The notes beneath the pieces were generated by a model. It was not told the origin of the DNA. It saw nothing but the letters and a program-made list of their open reading frames with translations, and did no database searches. A DNA stretch of 64,000 bases from Strigops habroptila (lineage: Eukaryota > Chordata > Aves > Psittaciformes > Psittacidae). Within the stretch, counting starts at the first letter, position 1. Each line of letters opens with the position of its first letter. A program made the position numbers and the translations under genes. Location: assembly GCF_004027225.2 (NCBI RefSeq), contig NC_044278.2, forward strand, positions 98,820,743-98,884,742. Direction: 5' to 3'. This document shows, piece after piece, positions 35,801 to 50,131 of the stretch.

Positions 35801-38800
35801 GTTTGCTATTTAAAATGCCTTCACCTGCCTTCCCTTGCAGCCAGGTTATGTGTGTTTTGCATTAATTTGAATTGCAAACTGCAGCTGCTGCTATATAGCA
35901 TGCATCCAGAAGCTAAACCTTTGACACTTTCTTTATTCTAGTTGTCCCTGGAATATCCCACTGTCTCATGTTCCCTTTCTTGATTTCTGATATGCCTCTG
36001 AATAATTTTTCTGTTTCTGAAGGTTTTCGAAGACACTCCTGAATTTTCTTTGGGTTTCTAACTACTATTCTTGTGTATTTCAGTATTATTTTATTTGATG
36101 TCTAGTCCCAGCTCCTGTTCTTTTAAAATCTAGCAAATTCTGACAAATGGCACTTTCTGTGGAGGTTGCTGTCTGTGTGAAATGGTCTCCTGATCACATT
36201 TATATTCTACAGTCCACCTCTTTCCTTCTGTTTGCATAGCTTGTATGCTTATAATCGAGAATTCTTTAATCTTCTGCTGTTTCTCAGTGTAGGAAATCTG
36301 TGTTTGCATCTTACACCCACACAAAATCTGAGTTAAAGCTAATGCAATATATGGAGTGTCTAAGTGGTATGCTTACATGCTCCTTAGAAAGGAAATAACT
36401 TTCAGAAGGAGGCGAGTGTAGCATGCATTTGTAGTGGGAAATGATCTTGGCACACTAGACACTGATAATGAGAAACCCTGTGTTGACATGAGAATAAACT
36501 CATGCATGCTATGATTCTGTGTTGGTGCTTCAGAATAAAAAGGTTAAGAATATAGAAGCTCATGATCATGAAAATGTCCATATATGACATTGTTGATTCT
36601 GATACAAAGTAGTTTATTTTCTGCTCACTTCTTGCAATAACTACATAGACTTGAATAGGGTCAGTGCCCCTGTGTGGGTATGATGGTGGTAGCAGAGATT
36701 ATACTTAAGCATCTGGGTTTAGGGTGAGAGCACCTGGAATACAAAAAGGAACTGTATTATTTCCTGTTGTCTGAATAGTCCATATTGCTATATATGGACT
36801 ATATACTTCTATTCTTCTTGCTACTTAAAAATACCTCCTGTGCTCCAGCACATTCAGTTTTCTATATATTTTTGAAAAGGAAGAAAAATTATGGGCCTTA
36901 AAGGAAAAAAAAAAAAAATAAAAAAAATTTGGACATTTCAGTTTCTAAACCAGAACGCATCTCTTCTGGGGCAGATTGAGGAGCATTGCAAATACTCTGG
37001 AGAAATCTGTTTAAATAGAATGTGATCTTGATGAACTGGGAACACGGACTGCAATCAGTGTAAAATTTAATAAGGGAAATATGAAGCAGTTAATGTAGGA
37101 AAGAATAATCGAATGGCCTGTTGGAACTAGAGGAACAGAAACCAGATGAGAGTGCAGTAAGCGTGACGTGAAGGTTTTTAATGCAAGAAGTGTTGAACAT
37201 TTCATTGCTATGAGGTGGTGGAAAAACATATGTACGTAGGAGAATGGGACATAGAAGTAAGAAGTGTTTGTGCAGTTGGTTTGGATCTTTGTGAAGGCAG
37301 TTTTTGTCATCTGCTTTTTTCATCAGGGATAGGCAAACCAGAATTTCTGTATCTTATGTAAAGACAATTGGATTACTATTAGCATTGATTGCTCTCAGTA
37401 TGCTGAGCAAAGGTTGAGAGAGACAGTATCTGAAGGGATGTAATAGGAAGAACAGGGCTACTCTAACTGGCTGAGAACCAGGAACACTGACACGTGAACT
37501 TTTCACTTTTTTGGTCAAATTTAGCAACAAATAAACTGGAGATGGACGTTCAGTATCTGTAGTATGGACATGACAAGCAACTAGGTAAAGTCTTTCTGAG
37601 GCTTCAGTTCTATAACATAAGATCGAAAGGAAATAAAACCTGTTATAATCATGTATAAGTATTTCAGTAATTAATAAAATGTCAGACATTGTCAGTTACA
37701 GTATTTGTCAAAATGAATACATTTATCCAATAACTTTTTGACAAAAAGCTATTCAGTTGAATGCTTTTTTTAATCAGAAAAATTAATTAAAACATGAGCA
37801 AGAAATAATGCTGTGAAGCTAAAATTAATTTTAAAATACTTACTAAATTTTAAGTGTGGGACTAAAGGAGCAAATGGGTAAAGATGTATAGGAGTCATCA
37901 CAGATGAATGGTATTTGTAGAAATAACATCATCTTGAAAAATGCTTTCAACCAAAATCATATTGCAGCTTATTTAAATCTCATTTAAGCAGCAGTATTTA
38001 AATGTGGCATCTTGGTATGTAGCTTGCTGTGTTTTATACTGTGGTTGTTTCTGTGGGGAGAGAGGTGATAAGAACAAAAGGATGAGACTTTCCCTTCTCT
38101 GGTAAGTCTTCAATTACACTGTAGGAGGAGTAGCTTTTAAATGTGGCATCCCTGTAAAAAATGAACCCTTCTATCTGCAGATGGAGGAGGGCTGTCCTAG
38201 AAAAGAAAATTAAGCTCTGGTTTCTCTTGTGCTGAGTCCAAGTGAATGCCAGTCATCTTTCACAGCATACAGCAGGAACTGCTCTCTTAAATGTTACTGA
38301 AGGAGGGGGAGAGGAACGACTGAATGTCAAATTGTGCCTCTGCAAGAAAAGGAAAGCTTTAACAGTGCTTCTTCTCTTATAGGTAAATAATCAGAAGGAT
38401 CAGTGAAATAACATGTGGGTGCTCTGAAAAATGGCCTGTGTTTTGGCTATACTGATTGAAGCTCTTCACCACCACCTCCAGTTCATTCCTCCTCCCTTGC
38501 CTCTAGTTTCATTTAGTGGCATCTTGTCCTGCTGTAGCATTGAAACGTTATGATGTTATGCAGTCACCAAGCTTACTTTTATTTTTCTTATAGCAGCCTG
38601 TCATGACCTAACATTATTCTGAAATGACAGGCAACCTTACAGCTCCAAGTTATCTCTTCCAGAAGAACATAGAGAGACCTTGTGGGAAGTTATTGTATCC
38701 CAAATCAATGTAGTCTGTCTATGCAGTAAGTGTTTCTGTTCTTTGGGAACAAAACCTCGCTGAAAACATGCACCAATTTACCTGAGATTTTATTCTGTGT

Positions 38801-40428
38801 CATTTTAGATTAGTCCTCGGAATTGAGTCTTTAAACTTGGTACAAAACCAGCCAGATTAGAAAAGGTGACAATCAATTTTCAGCTTGCCAAGTAGAGCTG
38901 GAACAGTTTTCTCAGGTGCAGTGGGTGTGTGCTGCGTTAGAAAGAACAGACACCACTTCTTCCTGCAGTCCTAATCAAGGTTAGGCAGAAAATGCTGGAT
39001 AACAGTTAAATGAGGGGCTTATGCAAAATAAAACTGACACATTTTTCCTTTAGTAAGGAAATTACTTTTTAAATTAGTACTTTAATCACTTAGAAATAGA
39101 GATATAGAGAAGGAGAGGCTGGTTATTTAACAGTGGACATGAAGATGAGCATCTGGATAATCTTGCTTCCGTGAGGAGAGATAGACAGAAGTTGAGAGGA
39201 CAATATAAAGTTGTCATGCATGATGCTAGTGGACTGGATCAGTGAGGCTAAACACAGCACAGAAGGAACAGCAAGGAGAGAAGAATTTGTATAAAGCAGT
39301 ATACTGCTACTGAAGAGACATGAAAAGATTCCCTCCCTTCCCCTTTACACAGGAGCCTGTGTTACATATAGCTCAGGATTTAAAGTCCTGTGAAACTCGT
39401 ACAGGAGCCCTGGGAGTAGAAGAGTTATTGGTAGGCACTATAGAGGGAGAAGCAGCTGTCTCCTGGCAAATTCCGTGTAATGCATCCCAAAGGAGGAAGA
39501 GAGGACTCTAGACCCTAGAAGGGTAGATGCTTCTCTATTTCCAAAAACGTAACAAGTAATTTAGAGAGTCTTCTGAAGAGTTAAGTTGGTGAAACTGTAG
39601 CTGAAGCTATGTAAGGGCTTTTGGAATAAAAATTTTGCCAGACAAAAGACTTCTTATAAGCCTTAGTAGCTTGACTTGTTTTGTCTTGTTAGTGAAACCC
39701 TAATTTGGGGTTTTTTTCCACTTTAGGCAGCTATTTTCTGTACAACATTGAAATCTTTTGTAGGCTTCATGTTCTCAAACTTCCTTTCTCAGAAAAGACT
39801 TAAGTGCTGTGAGTAATACCATTCTGAGTCAAGTGGCTAATGCTAACAAGTTTAAAGTATTTTGACAAATCCTGCAATAGAATAGTAAACTAAATTAAGC
39901 AGGGTTTTTTTGGTACTGCTTTCATTCATAAAATTTCATACACTGTGAAAATTTTCTTCAAACATCTTACCTTATTCACTTGCATCTAAATTGTCACATG
40001 GAGGAGAAGCAAGACTGTCAGCCACTTACCAACACTCCAAAGCAGCTGGGCAAACTCTACTCTTCCTAGTTGTCTCCCTTCCTATAGGGAAAATGGAGTG
40101 TAGGAAGGGGCAGGGATGCAAGAGGAGAGGTTGTTTTGGGGGTGCTTTTTCCTTCCCCCAATAAACGTAAAGTTATTTCCTGAATGAGGACACAATCAAT
40201 CTATATCAAAAAGAGATTACTCCCCTCCCACTTTTGTTTTATGACCCTGTATAATTTAGGTTTTATTTCTTCAGAAATGCCTGCATAAATCTCTGCTACT
40301 CAGTAATTTGCCCATCTGGGAAGGGCAGGTTGGAGCTCATGTGTGTGCGTACGTATATATACACCCACCCAGAGCTCGCATTGCTTCTGTTGAGAACAAA
40401 TAAGGAGTTAGATTTTTTTTTCTGCTAA

Positions 40429-40451
40429 TTTGTTTGTTTGTTTGTTTGTTT
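40429..40451. repeat. (TTTG)n microsatellite
   Basis: About five and a half uninterrupted tttg units, a candidate length polymorphism. Confidence 0.9.
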
Positions 40452-40926
40452 CTTCGAGGCAGTGTTGTCTGTGAGCAGAAACTGTGCTATCCCAGTTATT
40501 TTTTCAGGAGGATTTTTAACCCCATCTTATCCCTGCCCCTTGTTGGTGTGGCTCAGATTTCCCTCAGCATAGTGAATTTTGGTTTTGCTGGGAACTAGGA
40601 CTGAACAAAGCCTGTCTGGGCTAGTCCTTAACTATGGCAGTTGGCTTTATGGGAGAGCAGGTACAGCTTTTGGAGAGGAAGATGTTGCTAGAAAACTTGG
40701 CGTGGTTCTTCCCTGATTTTGCTCCATTACATATAAATGCCATCATTCTGCCACTTGCTTCAAAATATTTGTTAAAATCTTTCCAGGGTGTGCAAAAACT
40801 TGTCACCAGCAGAGTCATTATTTTAACATTGCTGCTGATCTTCAGAGCTACTCAAGTGTGTTGCTATCATGTGAAAATGTGAAAGCCCTTACTTTCAGAG
40901 GTTCTGGGCAAATGTTTGATATTTCT

Positions 40927-41585
40927 TATAGAATCATTTAGGTAGGAAAAGACCTTTAAGAACATTGAGTCTAACTGTTAACCTAACACTGCCAAGTTCA
41001 CCACTAAACCATATCGCTAAGCGCTATGTCTACATGTCTTTTAAATACCTACAGGGATGGTGGCTTAACCATTTCCCTGGGCAGCCTGTTCCAGTGCTTG
41101 ATAACCCTTTTGGTGAAGAAAATTTTTCCTACTATCCAATCTAATCCTCCTCTGGCACAACTTGATGCTATTTCCCTGTGTCCTATCACTTCTACATGGG
41201 AGAAGAGACTGACAACCACATCACTACAACATCCTTTCAGGTAGTTGTAGAGAGCGATAAGATTCCCTCTGAGCCTCCTTTTCTCCAGGCTAAACAACTC
41301 CAGTTCCCTCGCTGCTCCTCATCAGACTTGTGCTCCAGACCCTTCACCAGCTTCATTGCCCTTCTTTGGATCTGCTTCAGCACCTCAATGTCTCTCTTGT
41401 AGTGAGTGGCCCAGAACTGAACATAGGATTCAAGATGTGGCCCCACCAGTGCAGAGTACAGGGGGACGATCACTGCCCTAGTCCTGCTGGCAGCACTGTT
41501 TCTGATACAAACCAGGATGCTGTTAGCCTTCTTAGTCCCTGGGCACGCTGCTGGCTTGTATTCAGCCAGCTGTTGACCAAAACAT
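40927..41585 (-). mobile_element. CR1 LINE, 3' copy (antisense), moderately old
   Basis: On the minus strand it shows the CR1 ORF2 C-terminus in separate frames ([40 protein letters not shown]), then the 3' UTR and a final attctata. Frame breaks and substitutions make it older than the 5.2 and 11.7 kb copies, with which it shares the same subfamily layout. Confidence 0.93.
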
Positions 41586-43151
41586 TTCAGAATGATAAAA
41601 GATCCTTAATCCAATGAGTGTTTTAGGATGAAGAATGAAGAAACTCTTAAAATAAGCAGCAAACTGCATATTCTTGATTTTAACATATATCACAACAGCT
41701 GCCTTGTTCCAATAAGTTGATAGTTTGATGAAAAGTTTGAGTTATAATCTTCAGGGTAAACTGAATTCATGTAGGCAGTGAAGAATGGATTTGTCACTCA
41801 CTGTCAAATGTGTAAGTATAATGCTGTCAGATATCCAGGTGGAGTTTTATTGACTGACTTCCTGAGATCAAGGGAAGTTCAAGAAGACTTATGACCAGAG
41901 CATGTCTTCAGCAGAAGAGAATTAAGACTGCCTAGTGGAGACTGTATCTCCATCTTCCTTTTTGAAGAGCAGAGAATGTGCAACGATGTATTTCAGTGAA
42001 ACAAGTTAACAGCTGACATGCTAATAAAAGCTTCTTGCACTTCAGAACACAGTCTGTAAGGAGAGAAGTATGCTACCCACCTTTTAGGCTCTAGGGTGAC
42101 AGCACCTCTAACTCTTCTAAGTCATCTAAATAGCCAAATAGTTAAAAAGTATAAAACCACTTCTGAGATAGCTGGATAGTTTTCTTACATATCTCACACT
42201 TCTGTCAAGTGAATTTGATCTGAATTCATAGATCTTCTGCTGTTCAGTGTCTGGTTAAAAGAACTTAAATTTCTTATGTCTTTTCTATTTCTGTTTTGAG
42301 TTTCTCTTACAGGTAACTCAGAAGTTACTGTAGTTCTGTTAGAGTACCACAATAGAAAGAACTTCACAGGCAGTATTTGGTACTGCAACCCTTCAAGCTG
42401 TAGAAGTTAAAATTCAACTTCTACTTACAAAACTCACTGAAGAAGCTGTGTGCAGTAGTATTTGTCAGGTCATTAGGGTGAGTTTTTTTTGTGGTAGGAA
42501 ATAGGCTGTTGGTGTGTAATGGAGTACACTGGAGAAACTTCTCACGTGCACCCTATAGCTCAGAAATTATTTCACTATTACACTAAAATATACAGAATCT
42601 GTGCAGAACTTGTTTATATAGCAGGTAAGATGTTAAACTAAAGGAACTCAGGGAATTGTTCAGATGGGATGCATTTTTTTTTATCATTTTGTAATTCCTG
42701 ATAACTGATAGATGTGCAGCATTTCTCCAGAGCAGCTGCTTTCCTTTAGCTCCACTAGGTTTTACACATAATCACCAGTGAGAATACTGGTTTTCACAGT
42801 TCACTGAATAGCTAAAGACAATACAGTTGTGTGACTGATTTCTTTGATTTGCAGAAAGCACCAGGAAGATGCATTTTCTTTTAAACTTGCTGACATCTTC
42901 TTCAGTTCTGGTTTAGTTTCCCATGGAAATAAAGTGTATGGACTGTTTCAGTCCTTGACTAACACACTTTGAACCTATGGGTTTGCTTAAGTTAAGCTTG
43001 AAAGAGCAATGCAATTTTGAAGCAGTTTAAATGACTTTGTGGAAAGTAAAACAGGCTTGGATCTTTGCAATGCTGCAAGAGGACGTTTCCCTTTGTCAAG
43101 GCGAGACAGACAGTACTTTTGTCACTGATGCTGTGTTTCATAGAGTCATAA

Positions 43152-43733
43152 ATCACAGAATCATTAGGGTTGGAAGGGAGCTCTGGAGATCATCTAGTCC
43201 AACCCCCCCTGCCAAGACAGGGCCACCTAGAACAGGTTACACAGGAACGTGTCCAGGTGGGTTTTGAATGTCTCCAGAGAGGGAGAACCCCAACCTCCCT
43301 GGGTAGCCTGTTCCAGTGCTCTGCCACCCTCGATGTAAAGAAGTTCTTCCTCATGTTGAAGTGAAACTTCTTGTGTTTTAGTTTATGGCCATTGCTTCTC
43401 ATTCTGTGCTGGGCACCCCTGGAAAGAGTCTGGCACCATCCTCCTGGCACCCGCCTTTGAGATATTTATATGCATTAATGAGCTCCCCTTTCAGTCTTCT
43501 CTTTTCTAGACTAAACAGGCCCAGCTCCTGGAATCTGTCCCCATGAGAGATGCTGCAGACCCCTGATCGTTCTTGTGTCCCTCTGCTGGACCCTTTCCAG
43601 TAGCTTCTTGTCTTTCTTGTACTGAGGAGCCCAGAACTGGATACAAACTCCAGATTTGGCCTCACCAGGGTCAAGTAGAGGGAGAGCATCACCTCCCTCG
43701 ACTGCTGGCCGCATTCCTCCCAATACACCCCAG
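43152..43733 (-). mobile_element. CR1 LINE, 3' copy (antisense), different subfamily
   Basis: The 3' end on the minus strand is ...ttgg...aatgattctgtgatt. Upstream lie ORF2 relics such as [20 protein letters not shown] and FHFNMRKNFFTSRVAEHWNR. The wording differs from the other copies ([23 protein letters not shown]), so it is from another CR1 subfamily. Frames are broken. Confidence 0.93.
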
Positions 43734-44681
43734 GCAGTAAACATAGTTATAATCTAACCCTAATTCTGTGGAGGTGTCATGGCAAATTGAAGAGTGCTGA
43801 GGTTAACATGGCAGAAGGAGAATCCATACTGCGCCTGTCAGTGGGAACCTGCCATCAGTGAGTCTGTCCCTGAGCAAACGTACTCAGGCTTTCTTCATCT
43901 CTCTTTCTCTTGAGTATATCATGCTGAGGAGTTAAGTTGCCTGTCTAGGCAGCTGAATGTACTAGTTTTCTCTTTGAAGTGAGGACTTGTTATAGTGATT
44001 TCCTTTCCTGGGAAATACAGTATGTGGTGGGGTTTTAACCCCCCTTGTTCACTGGTAAAAATATATGCCTTGAGCATGCTCTCCACACATGCATATACAC
44101 AAAATGTAAATGTGGTTAAAACGCATTAAGAAAATGGCTGTCTCTGGCGTTTCTCTAATTACTAAAGAAGATTAAATATTTACTACTGATAAATATTTAT
44201 TAATGAATAAGAGACGTGAATATACATTCCTTAACTCAAGTGAGCTATGATGTATGCAATTGTTCTGCCTTTTCACTATGTGAACCCTTGCTTTATCCAG
44301 CTTGCAATTATTCCGGGCACATCTCTCAGCAGTTGTTCTGTGCCTTTTTCCCTCAGCTCTCATCTTCCCTGAAAGGGAAAACACTGGCTGAAATGGGAAG
44401 CATTCCTCTTCTGCTGTGGTATAAATCTTCAGGTATATTTGCCAACTTGAACCAAAGGGAGACCAGGGCTTCTTACTGCTGATGCAATGGAACATTAGGT
44501 CTCCATAAACACAATTTTACAGAAATAACGAAAATTATCGCTAGTAATTTAGTATTTTAGTTTATTTGTTTTAACAGTGGGAATGCTGTAGGAAGTAATA
44601 CAGAACATGCCCACCCTGTTTAGGGTTGTCTTTACAGTTGCTTTGTTTCAGAGTTTTTATAAATGAGTCTTTCCCATTTCC

Positions 44682-44738
44682 GTGGCAACTCAGTTGTCTG
44701 CATCGGTTGCCAAGGAACAGCTTCTGCTGCACAAAGGA
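44682..44738. promoter_or_regulatory. Candidate RFX (X-box) and SOX site cluster in intron 3
   Basis: gttgccaaggaac (44706-44718) is close to the X-box palindrome bound by RFX factors. A half-site gtggcaac lies about 20 bases upstream (44682-44689), and acaaagg, a SOX-type site, about 13 bases downstream. The clustering suggests an intronic enhancer in a neural gene. It rests on motifs alone. Confidence 0.3.
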
Positions 44739-47700
44739 CAGGGACACTGCTACACAGTGATTTCATTCTTGGCACTAATAGGCGGTGGAAATGGAAGCTT
44801 GATATTTGATGGAGTATGGCCTCCATGCTGACTGTTGGCAGGAACTTTATTATTTTTAAAGTTTGAGGTGTTGGCTTCTCTTTGTACTGCAGCCATTACA
44901 AACCTCCTGTTAGATGCAGTTACAGGACTCCTGTAAAAAGATGTAATAGTTGCATAGATGTAAAGCACTGGAAAATGCATGTTTTCAGAGCAATTTAACC
45001 AACCATCTGATAAATTGTGATATTCTCTGGTTAAAAAATGAATTGTTTTTACAACGCAAGGTAGGTTCAAATTCTGTGATTTGCAGAGAGCAATTTAGAT
45101 GTTCTCTTTCTACATATGACAGCAAAGGCAGGATTAAAAGTGAGCACTATTAGAGTTACTCTTGGATATTAGGGTAACTCTTGGACACATGGCTCCCTAG
45201 GCTCGCTGGAACTCTAAAAGTATTTTCTTATTTGACCTCTGGTAAAACTACAATCTGGATTCCCATCTGATCTTTCTTTAAAGAAGCACAAACTGGCACC
45301 TGTCATCAGTTCGTCAGTTTTCTAGAATGCATGCAGATAGAGGGAGCATATTGTGAGTCATGATTCTATATTAGCGTAAAGTTTTGTTTTTGAGGCTGCC
45401 TTGCAGCCATCAGTTCTGTGGCTGTGAATTTCTGAGTGCATGATCTCAAAGTAGCTAAGGAATTCATTTGGAATTTGTTACAAATTAATTATGTATTTTC
45501 AAAGGAAAATAGTAATTTGCTTTTTAGTTTTATAAGTGGCAATAGGGGCAAAATATTTTACATAAACATACTAATAAATCCGGTTCTGTGACAGTGAAAG
45601 GGAGAATTGGACCATTCCTCAGAGGCTGGTGTAGAAACAGAAATAGGGTCTTTTGATCTTAGTATAGAATCTGTATCTCAGATTTAGTCTACCTCCTCTC
45701 ATTGATTCTCTAATGAAGTGCCATTACTATACAGTGTTACATGAGTGCTACTCATCAGTGGGTTTTGAGTCAATGAGCATTTGGAATAGCTTCAAGAAGG
45801 GTGAAGTGAATATTGTGTAATACAGAATATTTTGTTATATACAGAAATGCAGATACTCCTGTGAAAGAGAAAAGCTATTGTGCAGTGTTGTCTGCCCACA
45901 TGTGTATAAGAAAAGAGGTCAAGAATAGTTCTTTGTTCTTGTAGCTAAAATACCAGGAGGAGTTTGCGATCACAATGCAGTTTACAGAGTACAAGGAGAA
46001 GCTAGGTAAGTAGCAATTCAATAACATCCTTAGTTCTATGGTTTAGGCAAAAAACTATGTTACCTGCAGCCACTTTGCTTTTGTAGGTACTGAGTCAGGT
46101 GTAGCCTCTTAAGGTAAGTGTGGTCAAAAAACATTGTTATTTTCCAGGTTTTGGACACTTTTTAAAGCCCTCTGTCAGCCAGTACTAGCCCTTCTTACAT
46201 GAACTGGCATGCCTGCAGGCTAACTCATAGGAGTTCTTTTGGACTCGATTTACGTTAGTTTAGAGATGCTTTGGCTTTGCAAAACTGAAGTTCAGTCCCT
46301 GGAGTTAGTGCTTCTGAATGGTATTCCCAGCATGATGGATTACTGAGTCAGGTGCAGTTTTATCTCTGACTGTTGTTATCACCTTTATTACTGAATTCAT
46401 TATTTTTTAAATTTCTAATGTAAGTGAAGAATTGCTGAAACCTTTCCTGTGTTGTTGTAATAAAAATAATCTGTTGTTTCATAGTGAGGATGTTTGTAAG
46501 GAAAGCTATAGTGCAGTCAGCACAGATAAGCCTACTGGAAATCAGAGTGAGCAATAACTTGACTTAGACTAATGTTTGAAAAGCTAGATACCAGATTTCC
46601 AATATTGTATTACACCTTAAGCAAGCCAACTACATTTCGCAAGTTAGGAATAAAGCAGTAGGTATGGTGATAGTATTTCATAGTGCAGAACAGAGAGCCC
46701 TCAACCTTTTTTCTCTTAGCTTTAATCTGAAAGCTTTGAACAGAGAAGGCAGAATGCACTGGAAAAACAAAAGAGCAAGTTACCTGTCTTTTAATGAATG
46801 GCATAAATAGCAGCCTATCCTTTGTACTTGCTCTCTCTTTCAAATACTGTATTCCATGATACAAGCTCTACAATGTTCTTTAAAAACCATTTGGGTATTA
46901 TTAAATGGGGAACATCAAATTCCCTTTCTGTGTAATGCACTTACAGTAATTTGCAGTTGCCCAAATAGCTTTACAAGTCACTCGAGGCATGATTTACTTA
47001 AAAATTATATGAATCAATTAAATACTAAACCATACTTAGTGTGGAAGTTATAGCAGAGACTGATAAAAGCCAGGCAACTAGATTAAGTATTTGACCTAAA
47101 CTTGTCCTTTGGAACCAGATGCAGGGCAGCACTTGAGCTGTACACTGACTGTAGGTACTCTGAATTGTACCAACGTTCTCAACTCCGAGTAGATAGGTTG
47201 GTTAGAGAGCCTGTGATCACTGTTTAAATATTTATTAAATAAAAATGTTTATTAGAAATACCATTTACAAGGGAGAAAAGGACATTTCAGTACAATTGAG
47301 CACTACTTCTTGGGTTATTATTAGACCTTTCTTTAAATGAGATCAGTTATCCAGATTGTTTAGAACCTGGTCACACTGGGGATTTTTTTTTTTTTTCCCC
47401 TCCTCTTATATAATGGACTTTAAAATCCTGATTTGATACAGCAAATCCACACAAATGTTTTATGTAAAGTGCATGTCCTATATTCCATCTCTCTTTACTG
47501 CCTCCCCTGCCAAAATCCAATAAACTGCTGAACGCACACATGAATAGAAATTTCTAAAAAAAGTCTTTATTTTTGCTAAGTCTATAGTGGCTAAAAAGAA
47601 TGTATTCTAGAAGAGGGCTTGAATGGTGAAACGTGGTTTCACCTTTGGTTTATTGCCCATGTTGGTGCAGCTTTGGTGGGGTGGGGTTGGTTTATAACTT

Positions 47701-47863
47701 GCTTACATGGCCTGGTGTGCTCATGTTGTTGAGGGTTGGCTTCCCAGCCTGGTTCTGCAGCTGTCAGCACAAAAGCTGTACCAGCCATCCCTGTCCTGTG
47801 TACTCCTCCCAGCTTTTGATACTATCAAAGTATTCTTCTGGTTTTGATCCTGGGTTGGAGAGT

Positions 47864-48018
47864 GTCCAAGTTCCTAATAATTCAGTCTCATAAGAAGGAA
47901 CTGAATAATGGTTTAAAGGTGTTTGTGTTACCTAATGTTAATAGTCCAAGTTCCTAATAATTCAGTCTCATAAGAAGGAACTGAATAATGGTTTAAAGGT
48001 GTTTGTGTTACCTAATGT
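47864..48018. repeat. Exact 75-bp tandem duplication
   Basis: Bases 47864-47938 are repeated without any difference at 47944-48018, separated by five bases (taata). The unit starts gtccaagttcctaataattc and ends cctaatgt. It contains a 7-bp inverted repeat, attcagt and actgaat. Perfect identity points to a very recent event or an assembly error. Confidence 0.97.
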
Positions 48019-49133
48019 ATCTTACAGTCATCCCAGTCTGAGCGAAAAATCAGTCTCTTGTTACACTGCCTCCAAAGTATCTGGAAAAAAAAAGAGACAT
48101 TGAAGTTAATCATAACTATTTCACAGCGCATCTTAAAATTCACAAAACTAAAGCTTAGCTTCAGTCTGTGTTATGTATTGGAGCTGAGCTGTGAGATAAT
48201 TCTGTAACCATGCTAATATTGCCTTAAGAAAAGAGCCAGCTGATCAAGTAAATAGCTTCCTAGAAATCTCTTTGGGTAGATTTCCCTGTAAAGACAAGGA
48301 AATCATTCAGAAGAATATTATCATAGAGTTGAGACTTTTCTAAAATTTCACTGAAAACCAGCATTTCTGTTACTGGAATTTCTATTTAGTAAGTTGTCAG
48401 TACTTGCTATCTAAATAGTGTACCATTGAAATAAAGTTACTCATGCTATATTGCTGTTCATTTAATAAAGGCATTGACACCAGCTGTGTGATACAAGGGA
48501 ATCTATACACTTAACAGGTTGCTGACCCTTTTTTAGCCTTGTGTTAGAAGAAGCTAAGGATGTAATGTTGGCTTTACATATGAATGCATAAAAAGGCACC
48601 AAAAAGAACTCCTTATTTGTTCCACTCCTGCAAAAGGACTCTCCATATGAGATTCTACATGCCTTCTTTAGTCATCACCTGGCCCAGAGCTGCTCCAGTT
48701 TTTGGGGAAACTGTTTTGTCTGTTCCTAGTTTGTTTTTTTTTTTCCTCAGGTTGCCCCTTCAGAAATTAGGTAAGTAAAATGCATGGCCTCTGCATTTCT
48801 GACAAGTTGCTGAAAGTCTCATGATCCCTCTTAGATTATTTTTTTAAATTCTTTTTCTTTGTGAGAGTCTGCTCTGTGTGCTACCTTGTTATTTAAAGCT
48901 CTGCAAAGGTGTCTTGAACTTCTTCAGGTATTCTATATAGAAGGACCTTCTATAAGCTCCTAAAACCTAGCCTACCCAGTGAATGCATGTATTTGTTAGT
49001 CTGGTTTTAAGTGTCACATAGTGAAACTGATGTTCCTTTACCTATTATTAATTTTCCTGCCATTTTAAACAGCATGTTGAAGTTTGGTTGCATTAAATTT
49101 CTGATTTTGGTTAACAGAGACAATTCATAGCAA

Positions 49134-49425
49134 ATCATAGAATCACACAATGGTTAGGGTTAGAAGGGATCTTAAAGACTATCTAGTTCCAAACCCCCTG
49201 CCACAGGCAGGGACACCTTCCATTAGACCAGGTTGCTCAAAGCCCTGTCCAACCTGGCCTTGAACACTGCCAGGGATGGGGCAGCCACAGCTTCTCTGGG
49301 CAACCTGTGCCAGGGCCTCATCATCCTGACGGTAAAGAATTTCTTCCTAATATCTAATCTGAATCTACCCTCTTTCAATTTAAAGCCATTTGCCCTTGTC
49401 CTATCACTCCATGCCTTTGTAAAAT
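49134..49425 (-). mobile_element. CR1 LINE 3' fragment (antisense)
   Basis: Starts atcatagaatcacacaatgg and runs through the CR1 3' UTR into the last codons of ORF2 ([20 protein letters not shown] on the minus strand). It is 5' truncated after about 290 bases. Confidence 0.92.
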
Positions 49426-50024
49426 AAGATAAGGAACAGGAGGACATAAATTTGGTTACTTACTAGAAACTCGTGCAATTTTCACCTTAGCGTCATTTTT
49501 TGGTCTACTTATGTTGTGAGGCCTTAATGGCTTTAGCTCATGAGTCACAAAAGCTACATCTAATATTAGTGACATTTGAAATGTGCATGTAAGAATACGC
49601 TGTCCAGGGTTTGAAGTTGGCTTAGAGAATTAAGTCTAGTTTAGTTCAACTTCCCCCCATTATACGGGGAAAAGCTCCAGGGCAGAGTATCATACTTCTG
49701 TGCTTAATCACCCAAGCTGGAACTTCTATACTGTCTGCAAACCTGCTGCTTTGGCTGATGGAACAACAGGTGATATTGATAGTTCTCTTGCCCTTTTTCA
49801 AAGGGAGCAGAGAAGGGTCACAGCAATCACAAGGCTTCAGAAATATTCACTTTCTTTTGAACATGCACAGGCTTGGCTATGTTTTCACTGCAGTGGCAGC
49901 AGCCCATCCCGTGATTTGAAAGTGAAATTATATTTATTGTTCACATCTGTTTTCAGAGGGAAATCTTGTGAGAAATGATTGTTTCAAGCAAAATGCTCCC
50001 TTTTCTGAAGTTGATGGATTTTTC

Positions 50025-50047
50025 TTTTTTTTTTTTTTTTTTTTTTT
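50025..50047. repeat. Poly(T), 23 bases
   Basis: Uninterrupted T-run, prone to length error. Confidence 0.95.
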
Positions 50048-50113
50048 AATTGTGGGTTTAAATTTGGGGAGGAAGCTAGCCTGGCAGACTGTGGTTCAGT
50101 TAGTGAGGTTTAA

Positions 50114-50131
50114 CAGCAGCAGCAGCAGCAG
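50114..50131. repeat. (CAG)6 microsatellite
   Basis: Six perfect cag units in intronic sequence. They lie in a chance frame giving a short serine run, which is not thought to be translated. Confidence 0.95.
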
